From the NCBI GenBank assembly GCA_002391105.1, contig DGRT01000056.1:1-10790 (forward strand): a DNA stretch of 10,790 bases. Reading direction: 5' to 3'. The notes below the pieces were generated by a model. The model was not told the origin of the DNA, did not search any database, and was given only the letters and a program-made list of their open reading frames with translations. Positions 1 to 6,173 of this stretch are shown one piece after another (within the stretch, counting starts at the first letter, position 1; the number at the start of each line of letters is the position of its first letter). The translations under genes and the position numbers were made by a program. The DNA is from Lachnospiraceae bacterium UBA4381. GTDB taxonomy: Bacteria > Bacillota > Clostridia > Lachnospirales > Lachnospiraceae.

Positions 1-36
1 GGGTTTATTATTTCTCCGATAAAACGAGGAATAAAA

Positions 37-150
37 ATGAAGGATTTAAGTCTTATGACCTGGAAGGAAATCAAGGAAGTTGATAAAGACAGAAGCATAG
101 TTTTTGCTGTTATGGCACCTATTGAAGAGCATATTTTCTTGAGAAGATAA
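37..150 (+). pseudogene. Truncated creatininase-family (creatinine amidohydrolase-like) gene, N-terminal remnant
   Basis: A 37-codon frame starts at ATG 37 behind a good RBS (GAGGA, 26-30) and ends at TAA 148-150. It reads MKDLSLMTWKEIKEV, then a hydrophobic strand ending MAPIEEH, then IFLRR and stop. A 'TWKEIEE...D' opening followed by a beta strand and (S/P)-x-E-x-H-G-x-H-L is the N-terminus of the creatininase family, metal-dependent amidohydrolases of about 240-260 residues. In that family the Glu and His of E-x-H bind the catalytic metal. Here the match ends at that His; the expected G-x-H-L-P and the rest of the enzyme are missing, so the product cannot be active. The family call is from motif recognition only. 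A short unrelated peptide is possible, but the match in order and spacing plus the intact RBS favours a deletion or insertion remnant. Confidence 0.6.
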
Positions 151-268
151 CTACTCCGATAAATGAGAGAAGCTGTGCAATCATTACGCGCACGATCATC
201 ATTTCATCTGTTCCGCTTTCTGTAGTTATATGAAGCAAATTAGTGGCGATGGAGTGTTAATATAGTTG
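105..268 (-). pseudogene. Possible gene remnant with one membrane helix
   Basis: On the minus strand an open stretch runs from a stop near 266-268 to TAG near 106-108. It has no RBS-supported ATG at its beginning. It encodes a polar piece (ITTESGTDE) followed by a hydrophobic helix (MMIVRVMIAQLLSFIGVVIF) and a basic end (SRKY). Polar residues, then one amphipathic or membrane helix, then a basic end resembles the last membrane segment of some multi-pass sensor proteins such as AgrC-like histidine kinases, but that resemblance is weak. It lies downstream of the last permease gene on the same strand and butts against the creatininase remnant. It may be a chance open frame. Confidence 0.25.
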
Positions 269-289
269 AGTTATTTAAAAACGGTTATA

Positions 290-1498
290 CTAGTTTGAGG
301 CGGCTCTATCTCCAAAGAATTTGGTAAATACCAGCCCAATGGACAGGCACACTATACCGAAGAGAAGCTGCAGCCCAAAGCTTGGGAGGAGCTCACTGAG
401 TGGTGCATTTTCATACCATATCTTACGGGAAGCGATGGAGTACCAGTAATTCGGTATGAATCTTCCTACCTTTGCAACATTATCACCCAGAATGGTGAGA
501 TCCACAAAGGTTCCGCCAAGAAATGAGAAGGACAGACCGATGATGTTGGTTATGAATGCCGATGTATTTCCGGATACCGTTTTCTCGATTCCAATCGGTA
601 GGGTTGATATCATAGAAAGCAGCATGGTAGTGGTTAATGTATATATAAATGCATTAGCAACTGATAACCACCATGCCTTGGTAAAGATAAACTTTGCACC
701 ATCGGCAGCGGTAGCAAAACCGACAAGTATTATGGTCACAACTATAGCGAGCGTTGCTGCTCCAAGTATCAGAGCTATATTTCTGGTATTCATTTTCATA
801 GAAGAAACGATAGTTCTGTTTTTCTTTTCTTTCTCGTTGAAGCTGATGATGACCGGAAGAACGCATGTAAATATGATGGACAGTATTCCGTAAGGAAGAA
901 AGAGAAATGCCGTGTAGGAAATCTCTGCCGGAGGCATTTCCTGTTTCATCATCGTTACGAAGGCAGCCGGATCGAGAGCTTCTTTTGTTTTTTCAGAGGC
1001 GTAGTCGAGAGTTTTGCCCTCTGCCAGATAGTCCGCTACTGAGTTCAGGTACTGGTTCATCTGCATATTCACGAATAGTCCACGTGGCATAGCCTCGTCA
1101 TAGGTTCCCTTAAGAAGCTTTTCCGTGATTTCATCAGAGGAGGCTTCGTGGTTCTTAACAGCCTCTACATATTCATAAAATGCGTCTTCAAAGCCCTTTG
1201 GAATAACGATATACTCAGTTATCGACTGATAGTAAAGCATATCCTTTATCTGATCATCGGTGTAGGTGCCTTCCTTCAGATCATGCATTTCGTCTAAGTA
1301 TCCGACAAATTCCTCTGAAAACTCTGAATGGTCCTCGTCAACTACGAGAAGTCCGTAGCTCGTCATTTCCACCGTCTCCGGTTGAGGAGTGCTGGAGTTT
1401 ATCAGCATCATCAGCATGACTATGTTGATGACTATATATAATAAAATCCCCACCCTGTATTGTTTCATTACTTTGAAAAATGTTTTATATACCTGCAT
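290..1498 (-). CDS. ABC-2-type transporter permease (second permease of the operon)
   Basis: A 402-residue integral membrane protein that probably forms the export channel with the neighbouring permease, powered by the ATPase of the same operon. It has an N-terminal membrane helix (about 15-35), an extracytoplasmic domain (about 36-193), then about five helices near 196-218, 240-262, 278-300, 312-334 and 373-393. The cytoplasmic loop after the second helix carries NEKEKKNRTIVSSMKMN, the 'E-x-x-x-x-T/R...' coupling region typical of ABC-2 permeases. ATG 1498 is preceded by AAGGG; the stop is TAG 290-292. It lies 204 bp downstream of the first permease, and that gap contains tandem repeats. Its start region is duplicated just upstream, out of frame. 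The substrate cannot be told; family members export drugs, peptides or lipids. No terminator hairpin is evident after the stop. Confidence 0.85.
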   Translation of the reverse strand: MQVYKTFFKVMKQYRVGILLYIVINIVMLMMLINSSTPQPETVEMTSYGLLVVDEDHSEFSEEFVGYLDEMHDLKEGTYTDDQIKDMLYYQSITEYIVIPKGFEDAFYEYVEAVKNHEASSDEITEKLLKGTYDEAMPRGLFVNMQMNQYLNSVADYLAEGKTLDYASEKTKEALDPAAFVTMMKQEMPPAEISYTAFLFLPYGILSIIFTCVLPVIISFNEKEKKNRTIVSSMKMNTRNIALILGAATLAIVVTIILVGFATAADGAKFIFTKAWWLSVANAFIYTLTTTMLLSMISTLPIGIEKTVSGNTSAFITNIIGLSFSFLGGTFVDLTILGDNVAKVGRFIPNYWYSIASRKIWYENAPLSELLPSFGLQLLFGIVCLSIGLVFTKFFGDRAASN

Positions 1499-1539
1499 AG
1501 TTTTTCCCTTGCTTTGAAAAATGTTTTATATATCTGCAT
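1468..1539 (-). other. Duplicated start of the permease gene forming an overlapping upstream mini-ORF
   Basis: A second ATG at 1539 begins MQIYKTFFK, almost the same as MQVYKTFFK at the real start (1498). It then shifts relative to the gene and stops at TAA 1468-1470 after 23 codons, overlapping the first codons of the permease in another frame. It arises from a 30-bp duplication at 41-bp offset. The upstream ATG has only a weak purine tract, so whether it is translated is unknown. If it is, ribosomes would terminate inside the permease start region, which could lower or couple expression. It is most likely a duplication scar. Confidence 0.4.
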
Positions 1540-1541
1540 AG
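1471..1541. repeat. 30-bp direct repeat, two copies (1471-1500 and 1512-1541)
   Basis: Both copies begin CTTTGAAAAATGTTTTATAT on the plus strand and end CTGCATAG. They differ by one base (1492 C, 1533 T) and are separated by 11 bp. The first copy holds codons 1-9 of the permease at 290-1498; the second is an upstream duplicate. The near-identity points to a recent duplication. Confidence 0.95.
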
Positions 1542-1570
1542 CTTTCTGTCACTATGGTTTGTTGTTCGCT

Positions 1571-1690
1571 GTGTCTGGTGTCTTCTGCAATAAGTCTTGT
1601 ATTTCTGGTGTGTTATGCTGTAAGTGTGGTGTGTCTGATGTCTTCTGATATAAGCGTGGTGTGTCTGGCGCTTTCTGCTGTAGGTCTGGT
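1571..1690. repeat. 30-bp tandem repeat, four units, between the two permease genes
   Basis: Four consecutive 30-bp units, at 1571-1600, 1601-1630, 1631-1660 and 1661-1690, share the pattern G-T-G-T-C-T-G-G-T-G then TCTTCTG, then TAAG, then TGTGGT. Several substitutions separate them, so the array is not brand new. A possible decayed fifth unit follows (1691-1720). The period is a multiple of three, so open frames run through it. On the minus strand one frame gives a 10-residue repeat (PDLQQKAPDT / PRLYQKTSDT and variants), out of frame with the upstream permease and starting only at a TTG without an RBS. I therefore annotate it as DNA repeat, not as a gene. Confidence 0.9.
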
Positions 1691-1702
1691 ACGTTATTAA
1701 TG

Positions 1703-3121
1703 TTATAAAGATTTATATGAAGTTCGTCTGGATAATATGATTCCAATCACGAGCATAACCGCACTTAGTATCAGCATATACATAAGTGATCTGTAGTATC
1801 TTGGACCCGGTCCAAAGATGTTGATAGCGTAAAATGCATCTGTTATAACAGCGGATGGATTGATGCGGTTAAACAGTGGGAACTTCTCCTCGATGATGAT
1901 CTTCATATCACCTATCATAAGTCCTGACAGGAAACCACCTCCCAGGGTGAGAGCCATCAGGATAGTCTCTTTTTTGTCTGCCGACATTTTTCCCAGATGG
2001 GAAACCATATATCCCAGTATTACACCCATAACACTTGCGAGAAATGCGGTGAAGTAGATCAGACCCAGGTTGCCCCCGAATCTTATTCCCAGAATGAGAA
2101 TCAGATAGGTAAGTGTGATAAAGGATATAGCTCCCTGAGCGAGTATCAGGGCAACCACCTGTGCCAGTTCGTAGAATACCTTGTTGATAGGAGCGGTATC
2201 GATACGGATACCGGTCGTTGTCTGATTGGCACAGTTACTGGCGATAGAGCTAAGAGAGCCAAAGGAACCCATTATCGAAATCATGGCAATCAGGTTATAG
2301 AAGTAAGAAACGAAAGGATCTTTGTTGTTTCCTGCCATTCCCTTTGCTTCGACGAAGTCTATACTTTTTGTGGATTCGTCCATTACGGTATCAGCAGAGC
2401 CCAGTTCGTCGGGGGCATCATTTATGGTATCGATAGCCTTCTGCACCTGCAATCTGTATGTGGCAATAATGCTGGACAGGATACTATGCTTTACACCTCC
2501 ACCATTTACTTCGAGAGAGATGTCATTTAACCCTGATATAGTTATGATTCCTGCTATATCACCATCCTTTAATAGCTGCAGTGCTTCTTCGTGGTGTGAG
2601 ACTTCTACCTCTTTTATCATCTTTGTTTTGTTATCGTCAAAGGTCAGGTCGCTTATGATTTCCATAAAGGGAAGGTCCTGCTTTTCGATGGCATCAATTT
2701 CTGACTTATCCACTGTGACATATTCATAGGGAAATCCATCCAGATTATAATCCCTCATATCCTCAAAGCTTTGGATATCCTCGATATGCTCCAGAGTCTC
2801 CTCTGATATAGGCTCCTCTTCTGTGAAGTCCTGTCCCATTGCCTCTGCGACAGCCTTGCTCTCATTATATTCTTTCATATCCTCAGATATTTTATCTGTA
2901 TCCAGATGGGAAAAGGCTTCCATAACTCTGTACTCATTCAGCGCATCCTCTGTAACCTCGATAACGACAGGAATGGGTGAGTTCTGATTGTTGGAATATA
3001 TGGAGTTAAATGCAAAATAAAACAGTGTTCCAAGTGCAATGGGGAATGCAAGAGTCCAGAAGATATACTTTCTGGAGCGAAAACTAAACTTAAGCTGAGT
3101 TAATATTATTCGTCCGAACAT
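1703..3121 (-). CDS. ABC-2-type transporter permease (first permease of the operon)
   Basis: A 472-residue integral membrane protein. Helix 1 lies at about 20-40 after a basic N-terminus (RSRKY). A large acidic extracytoplasmic domain follows (about 41-265). About five helices come last, near 270-295, 317-345, 353-375, 386-405 and 446-464, before a short basic tail. One helix, a big outer domain and a C-terminal helix bundle is the layout of ABC-2 exporters such as the YhgE/LinF-like groups. ATG 3121 follows AAGGAG with 7-nt spacing. The stop of the ATPase gene lies only 4 nt upstream and that RBS is inside the ATPase gene's last codons, so translation of the two is probably coupled. It is a sequence relative, not a copy, of the second permease, suggesting a heterodimeric channel. 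Substrate unknown. Confidence 0.88.
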   Translation of the reverse strand: MFGRIILTQLKFSFRSRKYIFWTLAFPIALGTLFYFAFNSIYSNNQNSPIPVVIEVTEDALNEYRVMEAFSHLDTDKISEDMKEYNESKAVAEAMGQDFTEEEPISEETLEHIEDIQSFEDMRDYNLDGFPYEYVTVDKSEIDAIEKQDLPFMEIISDLTFDDNKTKMIKEVEVSHHEEALQLLKDGDIAGIITISGLNDISLEVNGGGVKHSILSSIIATYRLQVQKAIDTINDAPDELGSADTVMDESTKSIDFVEAKGMAGNNKDPFVSYFYNLIAMISIMGSFGSLSSIASNCANQTTTGIRIDTAPINKVFYELAQVVALILAQGAISFITLTYLILILGIRFGGNLGLIYFTAFLASVMGVILGYMVSHLGKMSADKKETILMALTLGGGFLSGLMIGDMKIIIEEKFPLFNRINPSAVITDAFYAINIFGPGPRYYRSLMYMLILSAVMLVIGIILSRRTSYKSL

Positions 3122-3125
3122 TTTA

Positions 3126-4073
3126 TTACTCCTTATCTCTAAGTTCCTTGCCGGTTATCTCAAGGAATACGTCATTTAGTGTTGGAAGCTCTGAGTAGAT
3201 GCGGTCATAGCTCAGATTGTTTTCGGAGAAATACTCGATTACATGGGTGATGTTATGCTTTCCTCCGTCACATTTTATGGTGAGTTTTTCACCAAGATAG
3301 TTTACATCATATACATGATTCAGCTTTCTGAGGGCATCGATATGCTCAGCAGGAAAATGTCTCACATCGACGATAACATTTTCCGTATTCTTTATGCGGC
3401 CTTTGAGTTCCTCGCTGGTGCCGGAGGCGACTTCCTTTCCCTTATCCATAATGAGTATGCGTGAACAGATCTGCTCGATCTCTTCCATATAATGGGAGGT
3501 ATATATAATGGTAGCGCCCTGTCTGTTCAGTTCCACTACGCCTTCCAGAATCTTGTTTCTGGACTGTGGATCAACAGCAACTGTCGGCTCGTCAAATATG
3601 ATGAGGTCAGGCTTATGAGCGATTCCGCAGGCGATATTCAGTCTCCTGAGAAGTCCGCCGGACAGTTTTTTGGGAAAGAATTTACGGAAGTCATTTAAGT
3701 CCACGAACCGGATGGCATCCTCCACATACTTGGCACGTGTTTTCCTGTCCTTGATATACAGACCACAGAAATAGTCAATATTTTCATATACCGTAAGTTC
3801 ATAGAATACGGCAACATTCTGGCTGACAACACCGATTCTTTTCTTGATATCCAGACGTTTTGGACTCATCTTTTCTCCAAATATCTCGATGTCGCCCTTG
3901 TCATAGGACAGGAGGGACAGCAGACAGTTCATGGTGGTGGTCTTTCCGGAACCATTTGGACCAAGCAGACCGAAGATCTCGCCCTCCTTTATTTCCAGAC
4001 TGAAGTTGTCCAGCGCGATAAGCTCTTTATAGCGCTTTACCAAATTTGTGATCTTTACAACAGTTTCGCTCAT
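3126..4073 (-). CDS. ABC transporter ATP-binding protein (exporter type)
   Basis: The 315-residue ATPase that drives the two permeases downstream. All core motifs are present: Walker A GPNGSGKTT (38-46), Q-loop Gln85 in GVVSQN, signature LSGG (137-140, followed by LLRR), Walker B LIIFDE (157-162), D-loop VAVDPQSR and H-loop His194 in TSHYMEE. The C-terminal 90 residues (ending TLNDVFLEITG-KELRDKE) form the accessory region seen in CcmA/DrrA-like ATPases that pair with ABC-2 permeases. I chose ATG 4073 because TAAGGAG (4081-4087) lies 7 nt upstream; an in-frame ATG at 4103 has no proper RBS. It is first in a three-gene operon, diverging from the symporter, and shares a 260-bp intergenic region with it. 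Efflux of a peptide, drug or lipid is likely; the exact cargo is unknown. Confidence 0.93.
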   Translation of the reverse strand: MSETVVKITNLVKRYKELIALDNFSLEIKEGEIFGLLGPNGSGKTTTMNCLLSLLSYDKGDIEIFGEKMSPKRLDIKKRIGVVSQNVAVFYELTVYENIDYFCGLYIKDRKTRAKYVEDAIRFVDLNDFRKFFPKKLSGGLLRRLNIACGIAHKPDLIIFDEPTVAVDPQSRNKILEGVVELNRQGATIIYTSHYMEEIEQICSRILIMDKGKEVASGTSEELKGRIKNTENVIVDVRHFPAEHIDALRKLNHVYDVNYLGEKLTIKCDGGKHNITHVIEYFSENNLSYDRIYSELPTLNDVFLEITGKELRDKE

Positions 4074-4175
4074 TTTTGTACTCCTTATTTTTTGATGGCT
4101 CATACTCGAATTATTTTAATCGTATGATAGCATTTTCGTGGGAAAGCGGTAGTGAGCAGAGTCATTTTGTGGATG

Positions 4176-4225
4176 TGACAAATGTCATAAGATATTTTTC
4201 TGACAAATGTCATAAGATATTTTTC
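4176..4225. promoter_or_regulatory. Two perfect 25-bp direct repeats, each with a TGACA-AA-TGTCA palindrome: likely operator pair
   Basis: Units 4176-4200 and 4201-4225 are identical. Each starts with the palindrome TGACAAATGTCA (4176-4187 and 4201-4212) followed by the same AT-rich 13 bp. The second unit ends exactly where the -35 hexamer of the symporter promoter begins (4226). Palindromic boxes stacked just upstream of -35 fit a dimeric activator, or a repressor acting on this or the divergent ABC operon. The regulator is not identifiable from the motif. A partial third half-site (TGACA, 4227-4231) overlaps the -35. Confidence 0.6.
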
Positions 4226-4253
4226 TTGACATAATCAGATTTAGGCATATAAT
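4226..4253 (+). promoter_or_regulatory. Sigma-A promoter of the sodium:solute symporter gene
   Basis: TTGACA (4226-4231) and TATAAT (4248-4253) both match the consensus exactly, with a 16-bp spacer, one short of the optimum. Transcription would start near 4260, giving a leader of about 75 nt. Such a strong promoter directly beside repeated palindromes suggests tight control by a DNA-binding protein. Confidence 0.85.
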
Positions 4254-4254
4254 A

Positions 4255-4312
4255 CACTTTAGCGCGTTAAACCGTTAGTGCAATAAAGTGCGTTATCATG
4301 GATATTCGCGCT
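4255..4312 (+). promoter_or_regulatory. Leader with two overlapping inverted repeats
   Basis: CACTTTA (4255-4261) pairs with TAAAGTG (4284-4290), and AGCGCG (4261-4266) pairs with CGCGCT (4307-4312). The two stems share base 4261 and interleave, so they could compete. Loops are long (22 and 40 nt) and there is no T-run terminator. This may be chance or an extra protein site; no known riboswitch is recognisable. Confidence 0.25.
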
Positions 4313-4334
4313 GACAGATTAGGAGGTTTTTATT

Positions 4335-5903
4335 ATGGTAATCAAAGTCGCTTTACTGATCATCTTTTTTGCTGTAATGATCGGAATAGGTATCTATTCA
4401 CGTAACAAAGCAAAGAATGTAAATGACTATGTTCTTGGCGGCCGTACAGTCGGTCCCTGGATATCGGCATTTGCATTTGGAACTTCTTACTTCTCATCCG
4501 TTGTATTCATCGGTTATGCAGGACAGTTCGGATGGAAATTCGGTCTTGCTTCTACCTGGATAGGTATCGGAAATGCGTTTATCGGAAGCCTTCTGGCATG
4601 GCTTATACTTGGCCGTCGTACCAGACTTATGACACAGCAGCTGGATGCCAAGACTATGCCGGAGTATTTTGGAAAAAGATTTGATTCCAAAGCACTTAGA
4701 GTAGTAGGCTCTGTCATTGCATTTGTATTTCTTGTTCCATATACAGCAGGTGTATATAATGGTCTTTCAAGACTTTTCGGAATGGCTTTCTCTATAGATT
4801 ACCGCATCTGTGTAATCATCATGGCTCTGCTTACAGGAGCATATGTTGTAATCGGTGGTTACATGGCTACTGCGTTAAATGATTTTGTTCAGGGTATCAT
4901 CATGCTTATAGGTATATGCGCTGTCATCGGTGCTGTACTTTCCGGACAGGGCGGATTCCTGAATGCTCTTAAGTCTCTTTCAAATGTTGAAACAGATCCT
5001 ACAGTTACAACGGCTGCTCTTCTGGACAGCAAGGGGCTCTTTGCCAGCTTCTTTGGACCGGATCCGCTTAGTCTTCTTGGTGTAGTAATCCTTACTTCCC
5101 TTGGAACGTGGGGACTTCCTCAGATGGTTCACAAGTTCTATGCCATCAAGGATGAAAAAGCAGTTAAGACAGGAACGGTTGTTTCTACATTTTTCGCTAT
5201 TATAATTGCAGGAGGCTGCTATTTCCTCGGAGGCTTCGGACGTCTCTTTGGTGATATAGAAGGCGTTGTTACTACTCTTGAAGATGGTACAGTTAAGGTT
5301 GCTTATGATTCCATCGTTCCTTCAATGCTTTCAACACTTCCTGATATACTTATCGGTGTGGTAGTTGTGCTTGTATTCTCTGCATCCATGTCAACTCTTT
5401 CTTCACTGGTTCTTACCTCCAGTTCAACCCTTACACTTGATCTGATTCGACCACTTATGAAGAAGGATATGAAGGAGAAAACACAGCTCAGACTTATGCA
5501 GGTGCTGGTTATGTGCTTTATCATACTTTCAGTTGTGATAGCATTTAACCCACCTACATTCATAGCACAGCTCATGGGTGTATCGTGGGGAGCTCTTGCA
5601 GGTGCATTTCTCGCTCCATTCATGTATGGACTTTACAGCAAAAAGATCACGAAGGCTTCTGTATGGGCAAGCTACATCATTGGTGTAGGCTTTACCCTGC
5701 TGAATATCTTTATGACACAGGCTGGAACACCTATCATCAAGTCACCTATTAATGCCGGTGCTGCTACCATGATAGCCGGACTTATCATAGTACCGATCGT
5801 AAGTCTTATAACACCGAAGCCAGATCAGAAAAAGATTGATGATATATTCCTCTGCTACGAGAAAACTGTCGAAGTACCTGAGACAGAGAATCTTGGAAAG
5901 TGA
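4335..5903 (+). CDS. Sodium:solute symporter (SSS family, PutP-like fold)
   Basis: A 522-residue membrane protein that would import a small solute driven by the sodium gradient. It has about 13 hydrophobic helices starting at residue 3. Family signs are NDYVLGGRTVGPW (30-42, after helix 1), GGYMATALNDFVQG (174-187), and SASMSTLSSLVLTSSS (349-364). In the last, Ser353-Thr354 align with the Na2-site Ser-Thr of the proline transporter PutP. ATG 4335 lies 8 nt after AGGAGG (4321-4326). The cytoplasmic tail after the last helix ends PETENLGK, and the TGA stop (5901-5903) is the first triplet of a REP-like palindrome, so the native tail may once have been longer. The gene is monocistronic between a strong promoter and a strong terminator. 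Substrate not determined: proline, another amino acid, a sugar or an organic acid are all possible. Confidence 0.88.
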   Translation: MVIKVALLIIFFAVMIGIGIYSRNKAKNVNDYVLGGRTVGPWISAFAFGTSYFSSVVFIGYAGQFGWKFGLASTWIGIGNAFIGSLLAWLILGRRTRLMTQQLDAKTMPEYFGKRFDSKALRVVGSVIAFVFLVPYTAGVYNGLSRLFGMAFSIDYRICVIIMALLTGAYVVIGGYMATALNDFVQGIIMLIGICAVIGAVLSGQGGFLNALKSLSNVETDPTVTTAALLDSKGLFASFFGPDPLSLLGVVILTSLGTWGLPQMVHKFYAIKDEKAVKTGTVVSTFFAIIIAGGCYFLGGFGRLFGDIEGVVTTLEDGTVKVAYDSIVPSMLSTLPDILIGVVVVLVFSASMSTLSSLVLTSSSTLTLDLIRPLMKKDMKEKTQLRLMQVLVMCFIILSVVIAFNPPTFIAQLMGVSWGALAGAFLAPFMYGLYSKKITKASVWASYIIGVGFTLLNIFMTQAGTPIIKSPINAGAATMIAGLIIVPIVSLITPKPDQKKIDDIFLCYEKTVEVPETENLGK

Positions 5904-5996
5904 CAGGGGGACAGGTGACAGGGGGACAGGCACCTTGTCACATACCTGAGACAGAGAATCTTGGAAAGTGACAGGGGGACAGGCACCTTGTCACAT
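5875..5996. repeat. Tandem duplication of symporter gene end plus REP-like palindrome
   Basis: A 41-bp block covering the last codons of the symporter plus TGACAGGGGGACAGG occurs at 5875-5915 and again at 5943-5983, a 68-bp offset. The 15-mer TGACAGGGGGACAGG occurs three times (5901, 5916, 5969). Two complete copies continue into CACCTTGTCACAT (5931-5943 and 5984-5996). The full unit (5916-5940, 5969-5993) is an imperfect palindrome: TGACAGGG pairs with CCTTGTCA, with one G-T pair. G-rich palindromes opening GTGACAGGGGGACAG and closing TTGTCAC are familiar dispersed REP-type elements in Clostridia and Bacilli, thought to be moved by RAYT (IS200-like) transposases. No transposase is in this window. 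Confidence 0.8.
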
Positions 5997-6010
5997 ATTT
6001 ATAAGTAATC

Positions 6011-6055
6011 CGGCTGCCATAGTCTCTTTTTAGAGAAAGTGGCAGCCGTTTTTTT
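6011..6055 (+). terminator. Rho-independent terminator after the symporter gene
   Basis: CGGCTGCCA (6011-6019) pairs perfectly with TGGCAGCCG (6040-6048), an inner TCTCT/AGAGA stem adds to the hairpin, and seven T follow (6049-6055). It separates the symporter from the sigma-factor cluster. Confidence 0.95.
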
Positions 6056-6173
6056 ATAAAGTTATAAAAAATTTATACAAATGTGATAGAAATTAAAATA
6101 ATATACGTATCATATTATGAAGGGTAAGGTTTAAAGTGGGTACGTTTTAAAAGGCGTGAGGAGGTGCAGGTTT

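Noticed and set aside
1460..1648. Plus-strand 62-residue frame over the same region, Cys-rich
   Set aside because: It runs antisense to the permease start and across the repeat; no RBS and no family resemblance.
1571..1690. CRISPR array
   Set aside because: Units are contiguous 30-bp tandem repeats without distinct spacers, and no cas genes are present.
1552..1746. Minus-strand 64-residue reading frame across the 30-bp repeats
   Set aside because: It begins at TTG with no RBS, overlaps the end of the upstream permease in another frame, and its openness follows from a repeat length divisible by three. Kept as a DNA repeat.
1997..2530. Plus-strand 177-residue frame within the first permease gene
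   Set aside because: It is antisense to a well-supported membrane protein gene with strong RBS and conserved topology; its translation shows no domain.
4074..4175. Sigma-A promoter for the divergent ABC operon
   Set aside because: Minus-strand -10-like strings (TATCAT, TAAAAT) exist, but none has a convincing -35 at 16-18 bp, so no site is called.
5875..5996. Insertion sequence or attachment site
   Set aside because: No transposase or integrase and no terminal inverted repeats of an IS; the structure fits a REP-type palindrome with local duplication.
6056..6150. ECF-type autoregulated promoter before the choline-binding-repeat gene
   Set aside because: A CGT near 6143 is present but no AAC-type -35 at the right spacing; the AT-rich DNA gives several weak alternatives, so nothing is called.
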